64,000 bases of DNA from Runella slithyformis DSM 19594 (GCF_000218895.1 NC_015703.1:5283001-5347000); one strand, 5' to 3'; shown: positions 17,982-26,160, numbered from the stretch's first letter. Made by a program: numbers and translations. Notes: generated by a model from the letters alone, not told the origin.

Positions 17982-18872
17982 TTAATATACCGGTACCTCC
18001 GGTCGGGAAACGTGTTCAACCCACGTTTTCAGTGCCTGATAACTGTCGGGGCGAGGAAATTTCAGGAGTTTTACGTGCTGAAGCAGTTGTTTGGTTTGCC
18101 AAAAATGGGTGAGCATTCGGCTTTCCGCCAAACATTCTTTCACCAATGGAAAATGCTTCACCAACTCTACGAACGCGTCTCCCCCCGTCAGTATTGTGGG
18201 TTTTTCCCCCAAAGATGGTGGATATAAACAATAAATGTAATCAACCCGACAATTTTTCAATTCCCGCCCCCCCCAAATGAAGCCATATTTATCTCCTTTC
18301 AAGACGTTTGAATACAGTTTATTTTTTTCAGAAAACTGAAATTCATTGGCCGAATCTTCCCATAATTTAGATTGTTTTATAAAAGAACAAATAGCAACAT
18401 TTTTAGGTCCAAGATGCTCAAATACAAGCAGATCATCTGCTACCAACTCTCCACCGGCTCTCACAAAAGCGATTGCCGTTGTAGATTTGCCGGCCCCCGA
18501 TTCTCCCACAAAAACAAAAGTCTTCTGATTGATCCTAACCGCACTTCCATGCAGCATATAAAACCCTCGCAAAAACAAAGCGATTCCGACGCCGTATTTC
18601 AGCAAAATCATGCGTTGAAATTCTGTCGTTATTTCCGTGTGTACCCGGATGTTATCACAACAAACGGTACAGGCCACTTCATGCGTCCAGCGAAAAAAGA
18701 AGGTTTCTGTATCAATCCAATAAGATTCAATGACAGAAGGGCTCAGTTCATGCTCTCTATAATCATAGCTCAACGTCAAAGGTAAGCTGTGTGTTTCAGG
18801 TGCTTTTTGGAAGAGTTCGGGAAAAAAAAGGGGAGATTGTAAATCTCCTCCAACACATTCATAGGTATACAT
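17982..18872 (-). CDS. HPr kinase-like serine kinase associated with a lasso-type RiPP locus
   Basis: A 296-residue protein with the HPr kinase/phosphorylase core: HGSAV (108-112), the P-loop GESGAGKST (123-131), the Walker-B-like LVADDLLV (143-150) and a C-terminal helical tail. Its length and the absent HPr-binding C-terminus separate it from true HPrK. In paeninodin-type clusters a homologue (PadeK) phosphorylates the C-terminal serine of the precursor peptide (established for that family). Here it lies downstream of the precursor genes and is likely to act on them; the intact precursor ends in Ser-Ala and the second in Thr-Asn, so the target hydroxyl would be penultimate. That site is inference. 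Followed after nine bases by rlmI. Confidence 0.82.
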   Translation of the reverse strand: MYTYECVGGDLQSPLFFPELFQKAPETHSLPLTLSYDYREHELSPSVIESYWIDTETFFFRWTHEVACTVCCDNIRVHTEITTEFQRMILLKYGVGIALFLRGFYMLHGSAVRINQKTFVFVGESGAGKSTTAIAFVRAGGELVADDLLVFEHLGPKNVAICSFIKQSKLWEDSANEFQFSEKNKLYSNVLKGDKYGFIWGGRELKNCRVDYIYCLYPPSLGEKPTILTGGDAFVELVKHFPLVKECLAESRMLTHFWQTKQLLQHVKLLKFPRPDSYQALKTWVEHVSRPEVPVY

Positions 18873-18904
18873 TCATAATGTAAAATAACGTCAATTCTTT
18901 TGAT

Positions 18905-19011
18905 TTAACCGTAAGTCGCGTTATCTCCACGGGTAAGCCCCTCAATGGTGCCATGTTATTTAGGAACCGGAGGGTGGCAGGAACGACTTTTTTATGAAGA
19001 CTGCTTTTCAT
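18905..19011 (-). pseudogene. Decayed third lasso-type precursor gene
   Basis: Begins at an ATG (19011) but the frame that resembles a precursor is one base off and interrupted. In that frame the residues CHPPVPK, a TAA stop (18958-18956), then HGTIEGLTRGDNATYG align position by position with YHAPQLKKYGPVANITRAD of the intact precursor. Tyr is replaced by Cys, Leu by Pro and one Lys by the stop, and the core ends after seven residues (GDNATYG), before the expected ring-closing Asp8. It is a dead copy by all these signs, lying just before the kinase gene. The alignment was made by eye. Confidence 0.55.
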
Positions 19012-19041
19012 AATATTTATTTGAATAAAGCAGGAAATTTA

Positions 19042-19187
19042 TCAGTTGGTTAAATAACCGCCAAATCCGTCAATATTTGTACCGACGTCGCCACGAACCC
19101 CCGCAACAATACCGTATTTTTTTAGTGAAAAGACTTTGTATTGACGCCGTTTAGTCCCTTTTTGCTTTTGGAAAGAATTCTTTTCAT
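19042..19187 (-). pseudogene. Second lasso-type precursor gene, frameshifted
   Basis: The frame ending at the TGA (19044-19042) encodes RRQYKVFSLKKYGIVAGV, then R, then a 16-residue core GDVGTNIDGFGGYLTN that matches the intact precursor core in length, Gly/Ala1, Asp2, Gly4-Thr5-Asn6, Asp8 and Gly11-Gly12. No start codon is in that frame; the ATG at 19187-19185 is one frame away, exactly one base short of the intact copy's spacing. The intervening run AAAAGCAAAAAGGG is an indel-prone place. Either a real one-base deletion, a sequencing error, or -1 frameshifting on the A-run would explain it. In the leader the usual Pro is Phe and the penultimate Thr is Val, which favours decay. Confidence 0.6.
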
Positions 19188-19272
19188 GAGAGATTTTTAA
19201 AGAGTATACCTTAAACAATATCTCAATAAATATATAAATAAAAAAATATACTAAAAATTTATCATTAGAAAT

Positions 19273-19314
19273 AAGGCATACAAAAGAGAATTTATCAGCT
19301 CTTTTATATGCCTT
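19273..19314 (-). terminator. Hairpin between first and second precursor genes
   Basis: AAGGCATA-c-AAAAGAG (19273-19288) pairs with CTCTTTT-a-TATGCCTT (19299-19314) around a ten-base loop, 20 bases beyond the stop of the intact precursor. On the minus strand TTATTT follows. It may partly terminate or stabilise the precursor message, giving more peptide than kinase, as often seen after RiPP precursor genes. Confidence 0.55.
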
Positions 19315-19333
19315 ACACTCACCTGATGACTGC

Positions 19334-19483
19334 CTAGGCAGATATGTCCCCCCCTAAACTATCGAGGTTGGTTCCTGAATCTGCACGAGTAATATTTGCA
19401 ACTGGACCATACTTTTTCAGCTGAGGGGCATGATAGCGCCGGCGCAGCCTGTTACTTTTGTCATTTTTGGGATTTAGTTTCAT
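19334..19483 (-). CDS. Lasso-peptide-type RiPP precursor, 49 residues
   Basis: A short gene read by translating the gap between the cyclase and kinase genes. The basic leader (residues 1-33) contains YHAPQLKKYGPVANIT (17-32), which fits the Y-x-x-P-x-L-x(3)-G-x(5)-T pattern bound by lasso B1 proteins, with Thr at the penultimate leader position followed by Arg33. The predicted core, ADSGTNLDSLGGDISA, would start at Ala34; an amide between Ala1 and the Asp8 side chain would give an eight-residue ring and an eight-residue tail. Ala1/Gly1 and Asp8 are kept in the second copy. The penultimate Ser could be the kinase target. Structure and cleavage site are inferred. Confidence 0.78.
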   Translation of the reverse strand: MKLNPKNDKSNRLRRRYHAPQLKKYGPVANITRADSGTNLDSLGGDISA

Positions 19484-19504
19484 AAGAGCAGCTTTCGTAA
19501 TATT

Positions 19505-19539
19505 GAAATATACCTTTATCCACTTAAAGATAGCACAAA
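19505..19539 (-). promoter_or_regulatory. Possible promoter of the precursor gene
   Basis: Minus strand: TTTG (19539-19536), 23 bases, TATATTTC (19512-19505), one base off the TAnnTTTG box, about 20 bases before the precursor ATG. It would let the precursor be made independently of the upstream cyclase. Confidence 0.35.
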
Positions 19540-19614
19540 TTTCTTTTTCAGCATCTTCAATTACACATTAGTATATTTTTTTTTGTTTTATTGCCCGCAT
19601 ACTTGCTTTAACAT

Positions 19615-21684
19615 TCAATATCGCTTTCTTATTTTAAAATAGTTGTCAAGCCAGTTGATGAAGAAATAGGAAAACATCAAGGATTGATATAACGGTATTT
19701 TGTGGGAGACCGGCAGCAGGTCATTATGCAATAATTGCTCATTTTTTTCAAGCATTTCCGTATCAAGGTATTCCCTGTAGAGGTGTTTCTGAGTATGAAA
19801 ATTCACTAACCACGACGGATTTACATTCGCCCAAAAATGGTACACATAAGGAGTAAACTCCACTTTAGAGGTGCGAGTGCGTACTTCTTCAGGCAAAACC
19901 CCCACCATTGCCCTTCGTAACGGGCCTCGTTTCCAGCCATTATCAAATTTAAACTCCGGAGGAATCGCCATACAAAGTTCTCGGAGACGTTTGTCTAAGA
20001 AGGGATGATTGATCTCTGATAAATAATAGCTTCCAATCGTTGCCAAGAGTTCGTTTGTATTGACCAACGACCCGGAATTTTGCAGATTATCTTTTAAAAT
20101 GTGCAAATTATCGTCGTCATAAGCAGGTTGGTAAATGCGTTGCAGTACTTCATTTACACGCTTTTTATTCAAAAAACTTGGTAACACCAACGCTGAAGCA
20201 GGAGAAAAATTCAGTATCAGGGTTACTTTTTCCCACCAATAAATCAAGGACTTACCCAACAGAGACGGGCGTTGAATAAGGCAGATTGCCATCTTGCTTA
20301 GATAAAACAATTTGCCCGAAAGAGGCTGTTGTGCCAATTCATCAAAACAATACCTCAAAAGTGTACCGTCTCGCTGTTTATCAGTACTTCCATTTTTTTC
20401 AATCATCCCGGAAATTGCCCGCTTAAATAACGTCCACTTTTTCTCTTTCAGCAATCCTCTTAAATAACTACCCCCATGCCCGACAACAGTATCTCCATCA
20501 TGACCGGTCAACAATACACGATTAGAATTTTTCAGCATTGTTTCGTATAAAGGCCTAAAGTTATGGAAATCTAAAGGAAGCGTTTCAGGATATCCCACGC
20601 ACTGGTGGTAAATATTCATCGAACCGTAAAAGTCAGCGTGTGCCTCCGTATAGACGTGGTTCATGGAAGGATACAGATTCAATACATATTCCACATAAGC
20701 GGTTTCATCCGTCATGGGCAGATTTGTTTTTAAATGGAAAGTATTCAATTGACGGCCTTGCTTTTCCAAATGATTTTGAGCTAGACAACTTACCGACGAT
20801 GAATCCAGCCCTCCGCTTAAATGCGAGCCAATGCCAAAGGGAGTTCTGATTCGGCACGCTACGGCTTCTTCAAAGTATACTTTAAAACATTCGGCAAAAT
20901 CCTCGGGCGTCTTGAGATGACTAAAGCGTTCCAATTGAAAGTCAAGATTTAATTTCAGCTCAGAGGAAGACGAATTGAATATCCCTAACTGCGAAAAATG
21001 TAACGTTTTTATATGCTTGAACATAGTATCAGTATGATAAAAGCGATAGCCTGTGAGGGCCGATAAATACACCGCCGCTTTTTCTTCGTTGAGTTGTTTA
21101 GGCACCTCCGGTAAGGCTAAGAGCGCTTTTAACTCACTCGCAAAAGCAAAGCAAACGCCGGGCTTGTGAAAATAGTAAAACGTCCGAATACCGCTGTGGT
21201 CACGCCCGCAAATAAACGATTGACGATTTTCGTCCCACAGCGCAAAGGCAAAATCCCCCACAAGGTGATACAAAAGGCCGTCACCCCATTTTTGGTATGC
21301 AGCCAGTATCAGTTCAGCATCGGTCGGCTCATCAGAGATGCTTTTTTGAATCAAATGACTTAGCGGTTGTTCCGCGATGATCGTACCGTCCGGTAGGCGC
21401 AAGGGCGAGGTGGTTTTATCAAGACCAAGTTGGGCATATAATTCTTTACGATTATCAACCCGGGCATCTGCAACAAGTACTAAACCTGACGAGCTTACCA
21501 ATGGTTGTTGCTCATAAAGCGATTCATGGGTAACATGCAGCATTAAGTGCGCTAAACCTACAGAACCATTTCGGTATAATTTTATGCCGTCGGGACCACG
21601 ATGAGAGAGTGGATGAACCATATGTTGCAGTTCGTCCTCCACTTCCCGTCCGTCAAAATAAATAATTCCGCAAATTCCGCTCAT
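19615..21684 (-). CDS. Asparagine-synthetase-like lasso peptide cyclase (C protein)
   Basis: A 689-residue protein with an N-terminal glutaminase-like domain (LSHRGPDG at 26-33; GDFAFALWD at 143-151) and a C-terminal ATP-pyrophosphatase domain with the PP-loop SGGLDSS (290-296). It begins MSGICGI: the catalytic Cys2 of true asparagine synthetase is Ser, so it cannot release ammonia from glutamine in the usual way. Such degenerate AsnB proteins next to a small precursor with a Y-P leader are lasso cyclases, which activate a side-chain Asp/Glu with ATP and close the macrolactam on the core's N-terminus. It is first in the transcript. The B1/B2 partners are absent nearby. Confidence 0.85.
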   Translation of the reverse strand: MSGICGIIYFDGREVEDELQHMVHPLSHRGPDGIKLYRNGSVGLAHLMLHVTHESLYEQQPLVSSSGLVLVADARVDNRKELYAQLGLDKTTSPLRLPDGTIIAEQPLSHLIQKSISDEPTDAELILAAYQKWGDGLLYHLVGDFAFALWDENRQSFICGRDHSGIRTFYYFHKPGVCFAFASELKALLALPEVPKQLNEEKAAVYLSALTGYRFYHTDTMFKHIKTLHFSQLGIFNSSSSELKLNLDFQLERFSHLKTPEDFAECFKVYFEEAVACRIRTPFGIGSHLSGGLDSSSVSCLAQNHLEKQGRQLNTFHLKTNLPMTDETAYVEYVLNLYPSMNHVYTEAHADFYGSMNIYHQCVGYPETLPLDFHNFRPLYETMLKNSNRVLLTGHDGDTVVGHGGSYLRGLLKEKKWTLFKRAISGMIEKNGSTDKQRDGTLLRYCFDELAQQPLSGKLFYLSKMAICLIQRPSLLGKSLIYWWEKVTLILNFSPASALVLPSFLNKKRVNEVLQRIYQPAYDDDNLHILKDNLQNSGSLVNTNELLATIGSYYLSEINHPFLDKRLRELCMAIPPEFKFDNGWKRGPLRRAMVGVLPEEVRTRTSKVEFTPYVYHFWANVNPSWLVNFHTQKHLYREYLDTEMLEKNEQLLHNDLLPVSHKIPLYQSLMFSYFFINWLDNYFKIRKRY

Positions 21685-21712
21685 CTGAATTAGGTTCGTT
21701 GATTAGCTTTTC

Positions 21713-21720
21713 CAAAAATA
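21713..21720 (-). promoter_or_regulatory. -7 promoter element of the cyclase gene
   Basis: Minus strand TATTTTTG, a perfect TAnnTTTG box, 29 bases upstream of the ATG. No clean -33 box at normal spacing. Confidence 0.5.
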
Positions 21721-21790
21721 CGCATGCCAGAACAAGTAGAAAGCCCGCGGTTCGTTTTTTTGTTGAAAACATTTAACCAATCACAATTCC

Positions 21791-22627
21791 ATGAACCGTC
21801 GGAATTTCATCAAACAATCTGCCCTTTTGGGAGTAGGCCCTGTCATCGCACCAAGTCTCTTTGCCGAAGCAAAAAAGCTCAAAAAATTTGGGGTTCAATT
21901 ATACAGTGTGCGCGACCTGATGCCGAAAGATGCCAAGGGCACCATGAAAAAATTGGCCGAATTGGGCTATACCCAGTTTGAAAGCTACGGTGGACCGGAT
22001 TTTCTTTGGGGCATGAGTCCGTCTGAATGCAAAACCTATCTAAACGACTTAGGCGTAAAGATGATAAGTACCCACTTTGATATCAATAAAGACTTGGATA
22101 AAAACATTGAGCGGGGTGCCGAAGCAGGTCTGCAATACATGCTTTGTCCGTACATCGGTCCCCAGAAAACCATAGATGCCTGGAAGAAAAAGGCCGACTT
22201 GTTCAACGAAGTTGGCGAAAAGGTCACAAAAGCAGGGATGAAGTTTGGCTACCACAATCACGATTACTCCTTCAAGCCGCTGGACGGTCAGATTCCTCAC
22301 GAAGTACTACTGGCAAATACCGACCCTAAAAAGGTAATGTTTGAACTGGATCTGTGTTGGGTCATTGCTTCCGGCCAGGATGCCGTTGCTCACCTGAACA
22401 AGTATGCAGACCGCTACGAACTGGTACACATCAAGGATATGGTAAAAGAAGGCGGCAAAGTAGTACAGAAAGACTTTGGAACAGGAACGGTCGACTACCC
22501 AACCATTCTCAAAGCAGCGAAGAAAGCGGGCATCAAGTATTATATCGTTGAGCAGGAAGAATATCCTGTCTCCTCCCTGGCAAGTATGAAAGTGGATGCT
22601 GATTGGATGAAAAAACTTTCGATTTAA
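21791..22627 (+). CDS. Exported sugar phosphate isomerase/epimerase-like TIM-barrel protein
   Basis: A 278-residue xylose-isomerase-like TIM barrel (AP endonuclease 2 superfamily). The N-terminus MNRRNFIKQSALLGVG is a twin-arginine-type signal, so export in folded form is likely. The expected acidic metal ligands are visible in FELDLCWVIASG and EQEEYP, with histidines in STHFDINKD, GYHNHDYSF and LVHIKDM. These proteins are common in Bacteroidota sugar loci and have varied substrates; none can be assigned here. Divergent from the cyclase gene and followed by a good terminator. Confidence 0.85.
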   Translation: MNRRNFIKQSALLGVGPVIAPSLFAEAKKLKKFGVQLYSVRDLMPKDAKGTMKKLAELGYTQFESYGGPDFLWGMSPSECKTYLNDLGVKMISTHFDINKDLDKNIERGAEAGLQYMLCPYIGPQKTIDAWKKKADLFNEVGEKVTKAGMKFGYHNHDYSFKPLDGQIPHEVLLANTDPKKVMFELDLCWVIASGQDAVAHLNKYADRYELVHIKDMVKEGGKVVQKDFGTGTVDYPTILKAAKKAGIKYYIVEQEEYPVSSLASMKVDADWMKKLSI

Positions 22628-22649
22628 TCCGGCAGCCCTTCTTAGACAA

Positions 22650-22687
22650 AAAAAGGCTTGGAGAGCATGTGCTTTCTAAGCCTTTTG
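22650..22687 (+). terminator. Terminator after the isomerase-like gene
   Basis: AAAAGGCTT (22651-22659) pairs with AAGCCTTTT (22678-22686), and the inner GAGAGCA/TGCTTTC extends the stem. Confidence 0.8.
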
Positions 22688-22801
22688 TATATTTAAGTAG
22701 TCAAACAAAAATTCCCAAGCAGGTAATTAAGGATAAATAGGTGACTGCAACGTTCTCTGTACAACCTTTATTCCTTTTTCCGTTTCATCAAAAATGCTTT
22801 T

Positions 22802-23515
22802 CTAAAACTTCGTTACCCGTTCCTTTTCAAGCGGGTTTTCCCTTACTCCTGCTTCGGGCTTAAGTACGTATACATCCAGCATCGCTTTGGGCCGCGCGAG
22901 ATACTCACGGATGAGGGTCTTGATGGAATATCCATTGGGGACATCCTGAGCGGCAAATCCTACGGCGTTGAGACCTTCATGATCAGCGAGGTAAAGCGCC
23001 CGGGCATTATGAAAATTTTGCGAAATCACCGTCACCCGTTCCTGACCATACACTTCCCGACAACGAATCACAGAATCATAGGTTCGGTAGCCGGCCGTAT
23101 CGAGCAGCATAGCGTCTTCAGGTACACCCAATTTAGTCAGCGCCTGTTTCATAGCTTTGGGCTCATCGTAGGTTTCGGCTTCTTTGTTGCCGCTCAATAT
23201 CAAGTATTTAACTTTCCCTTCTTTAAACAATCGCGCCGAAGCTTCCATTCGATAGCGAAAGAAAAGGTTTTCTTTGCCACGGGCTACGTATTTACTGGTG
23301 CCAAGCACCAAGCCAACATCGTTGGAAGGCAGGGTATTGATATCGAAGAAAACTTTCTCTCGGGTGGTATCCACCACGATCCAATTACATAACAATACCA
23401 ACACAACCACCGAAAAAACCATCCAAAAGCCTCCCTTGATCAGTTGTTTTACCAAGGAGACCCGTAGTTTTTTGGAACGGCGTATCGCGTTAATATGTAG
23501 CAATCCTTCTTTCAT
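22802..23515 (-). CDS. SanA/YdcF-like DUF218 membrane protein
   Basis: A 237-residue protein with one N-terminal membrane helix (about 29-50; GGFWMVFSVVVLVLLCNWIVV) and a DUF218 domain facing the periplasm. Typical segments are GLVLGTSKYVARG, LFKEGKVKYLILSGN, MLLDTAGYRTYDSV and VISQNFHNARALYLA. In E. coli SanA affects vancomycin exclusion and envelope integrity; the reaction is unknown. It lies nine bases downstream of the topoisomerase gene on the same strand, so the two are likely co-transcribed. Confidence 0.87.
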   Translation of the reverse strand: MKEGLLHINAIRRSKKLRVSLVKQLIKGGFWMVFSVVVLVLLCNWIVVDTTREKVFFDINTLPSNDVGLVLGTSKYVARGKENLFFRYRMEASARLFKEGKVKYLILSGNKEAETYDEPKAMKQALTKLGVPEDAMLLDTAGYRTYDSVIRCREVYGQERVTVISQNFHNARALYLADHEGLNAVGFAAQDVPNGYSIKTLIREYLARPKAMLDVYVLKPEAGVRENPLEKERVTKF

Positions 23516-23523
23516 TTGCTTCG

Positions 23524-26160
23524 TTAAAATAAACCTAGCTGTCCATTTTCATCGGTTGTATCGGCAGAAGAACTTTCATTTTCAGGGTTGACATCAACTT
23601 CTGATCCATTGAGTGACTCAATCACCGCGACGGGTGCGGCTTTATCAATTTCAGGCAAAGACTCCACCTGTTTTATCTCTCTTACTTTCAGGTTGGATAC
23701 TTTGTTTCCTAAAGCTTTCCATCCCCTCACGTCTACAAAAGTATCGAGTGCAACAATCTCCTTTAGGGTTTCGGCTTTACTTTTCTCGACAACTATCTCC
23801 ATTCGAGGGTGAGCATCAAGGGAAGCAAACACCAGTTTGGACCCTTTCGTATCTCCAATGAAGGAAAACTTCTTGTCGACGGTTGTGGTCTCTATTTTAA
23901 AACGTTTTGCAAAATAATTTTTCTGGGTAGCTTCAAAATAAACCGCAGAAATGGGACGGTCAGGCAAAAACTTTATAATATGGAGAATGTCCTTGGGTTC
24001 ATACCGATTGGTCAGATCATAGGTGGTCAATTCATACGTTCCTTCTTTATATACCACCAAAATCAGGTCACCATTGTCAAAATTCCCCAAGTAGCGTCCG
24101 CGATCGTCGCGGTTCAATCGTCCGAGTACACTGTCGTACCACAAATCAACACCTCCCAACGTTGATGCTCCGGCCGATTTAAAGGCTATTTTTCGTACAG
24201 GGTATTTGGTTAGTACATTGCCCATAGCCGAACGGTTCTTGATAGCGAGTTGGGCAAAATTAAAATCAAACAGTTTGATCCGGGCCGTACTTTGCGCCGT
24301 CAGATTCACCGTGATTACTTCCGCTTCTCCATTATCGTTGGCCGTAAAATACGTGATCTTGGACTTGGGCGTTCCGAGGGTTACATCATATTCTTTGTCG
24401 CGCGTAATTCCCGTCACCACAAAACGTTTGGCATAACTTGCTCCTGATTTCCCATCCAGGTACGTCACATTGTATACTTTACGTTCATCATTTTTCTTAA
24501 AGACCGCAACGTAAATAATGTCTTTACCGACAAATACTTTCTCCGTAATGCGTACTACTTTGTACTTACCATCACGGCGGAAGATAATCACATCGTCAAT
24601 ATCGGAGCAATCCATCACGTATTCGTCTTTCTTCAATCCATACCCTACAAAACCTTCCTCTCGGTTGACATACAGTTTTTGGTTTGCCGCTGCCACAACA
24701 GTAGCCGCAATGGTATTGAACGAACGAATCTCCGTACGGCGCTCACGGTTCTTACCGTATTTTTTTAACAAATCTTTGTAATATGCAATCGCAAAGCGAG
24801 TCAGGTTAGCCAAATTATCTTCTACTTCTTTCAACTCTTCCTGAAGCTTCCGCATGGCTTCATCGGCCTTAAAGCCATCGTATTTTGAGATACGTTTGAT
24901 ACGAAGCTCGGTGAGTCGCAGAATATCTTCTTCCGTAATCTCACGGTAAAAATCAGCTTTGAACGGCGTAAGCCCTGCATCAATGGTTTGGATAACGGCT
25001 TCAAAAGTTTCGCATTCTTCAATGTCCCGGTAGATTCGGTTTTCAATGAATATTTTTTCCAGGGAGCTGTACAACAGTTTTTCCTTTAATTCAAACCGTC
25101 TGATTTCCAGCTCTCTTTTGAGCAGATTTACAGTTTGGTCATTGCAAACCCGCAAAATTTCCGAAACGGTGACGAAGTGCGGACGGTCCTGAATAATGAT
25201 ACAGGCATTGGGCGAAATACTTACCTCACATTCCGTAAACGCATACAACGCATCAATGGTAATGTCAGGAGATACGTTGGGAGCCAAATGCACCAATACT
25301 TCAACGTCTTTCGACGTCAGATCTTCTACTTTCCGGATTTTAATTTTGCCTTCATCGTTGGCTTTGATGATAGAGTCTTTGACCGACGTTGTGGTAGTAC
25401 TGAACGGAATTTCCCGAATGATCAGCGTTTTTTTGTCCAGCTCTTCAATTTTAGCCCGTACCCTTATTTTCCCGCCGCGTAAACCATCGTTATAGTTGGT
25501 AACGTCAATTTGCCCGCCCGTTGGAAAATCCGGATACAGTGCAAAAGGCTGGCCTTTTAAAAGAGCAATGGAAGCTTCAACCAATTCCACAAAGTTGTGC
25601 GGCATGATCTTGGTGGAAAGCCCTACCGCAATCCCTTCAACACCCGTAGCCAACAGCAACGGAAACTTGACGGGAAGGGTAACGGGTTCGCGCTTACGAC
25701 CATCGTAACTGAGTTGCCATTCAGTGGTATCGTCGTTAAAGATAACGTCATTTCCAAACTTCGACAACCGTACTTCAATATAACGCGGTGCGGCAGCGCT
25801 GTCACCCGTCCGAATATCGCCCCAGTTTCCCTGGGTATCAAACATAAGTTCTTTTTGCCCCATGTTGACGATGGCCTCATTAATGGAGGCATCGCCGTGC
25901 GGGTGGTACTGCATTGTGGCTCCGATAACATTGGCCACTTTATTAAACCGACCGTCATCCATCTCCCGCAGGGCGTGCAGGATACGCCGCTGAACCGGCT
26001 TGAGGCCGTCTTCAACCGCGGGGACGGCACGCTCCAGGATTACGTAGGAAGCATAATCCAAAAACCAATTCTGGTACATATCCCCCACATCCGACTGGGT
26101 ATGGAGGGAATCTTTTTTAGGATGTTTTTCTTCAGGTAAGGTTTCGTTGGTCTCGCTCAT
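23524..26160 (-). CDS. parC: DNA topoisomerase IV subunit A (ParC-like)
   Basis: The DNA-cleaving subunit of topoisomerase IV, which decatenates daughter chromosomes with ParE. The frame opens at 26250 but the ATG at 26160 (MSETNETLP) is preferred, leaving 878 residues. The winged-helix and tower region contains [15 protein letters not shown] and the catalytic tyrosine in AAPRYIEVRL; a long coiled-coil and C-terminal beta-pinwheel follow (about 480-830), with an acidic, Ser-rich tail. It lacks the GyrA-box, which separates it from gyrA at 5196-7718. As in GyrA here, the residue after HPHGD is Ala instead of Ser. The partner parE is not in the window. Confidence 0.9.
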   Translation of the reverse strand: MSETNETLPEEKHPKKDSLHTQSDVGDMYQNWFLDYASYVILERAVPAVEDGLKPVQRRILHALREMDDGRFNKVANVIGATMQYHPHGDASINEAIVNMGQKELMFDTQGNWGDIRTGDSAAAPRYIEVRLSKFGNDVIFNDDTTEWQLSYDGRKREPVTLPVKFPLLLATGVEGIAVGLSTKIMPHNFVELVEASIALLKGQPFALYPDFPTGGQIDVTNYNDGLRGGKIRVRAKIEELDKKTLIIREIPFSTTTTSVKDSIIKANDEGKIKIRKVEDLTSKDVEVLVHLAPNVSPDITIDALYAFTECEVSISPNACIIIQDRPHFVTVSEILRVCNDQTVNLLKRELEIRRFELKEKLLYSSLEKIFIENRIYRDIEECETFEAVIQTIDAGLTPFKADFYREITEEDILRLTELRIKRISKYDGFKADEAMRKLQEELKEVEDNLANLTRFAIAYYKDLLKKYGKNRERRTEIRSFNTIAATVVAAANQKLYVNREEGFVGYGLKKDEYVMDCSDIDDVIIFRRDGKYKVVRITEKVFVGKDIIYVAVFKKNDERKVYNVTYLDGKSGASYAKRFVVTGITRDKEYDVTLGTPKSKITYFTANDNGEAEVITVNLTAQSTARIKLFDFNFAQLAIKNRSAMGNVLTKYPVRKIAFKSAGASTLGGVDLWYDSVLGRLNRDDRGRYLGNFDNGDLILVVYKEGTYELTTYDLTNRYEPKDILHIIKFLPDRPISAVYFEATQKNYFAKRFKIETTTVDKKFSFIGDTKGSKLVFASLDAHPRMEIVVEKSKAETLKEIVALDTFVDVRGWKALGNKVSNLKVREIKQVESLPEIDKAAPVAVIESLNGSEVDVNPENESSSADTTDENGQLGLF

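Noticed and set aside
18905-19011. A continuous 50-codon product from the ATG at 19011
   Set aside because: In that frame it has no leader pattern; only the neighbouring interrupted frame resembles a precursor, so a decayed gene is the better reading.
19615-21684. True asparagine synthetase
   Set aside because: Cys2, needed for glutaminase activity, is Ser, and the context is a Y-P leader peptide and an HPr-like kinase.
25597-26139. A 180-residue plus-strand frame inside the topoisomerase IV gene
   Set aside because: Fully inside a strongly supported coding gene on the other strand; composition mirrors it.
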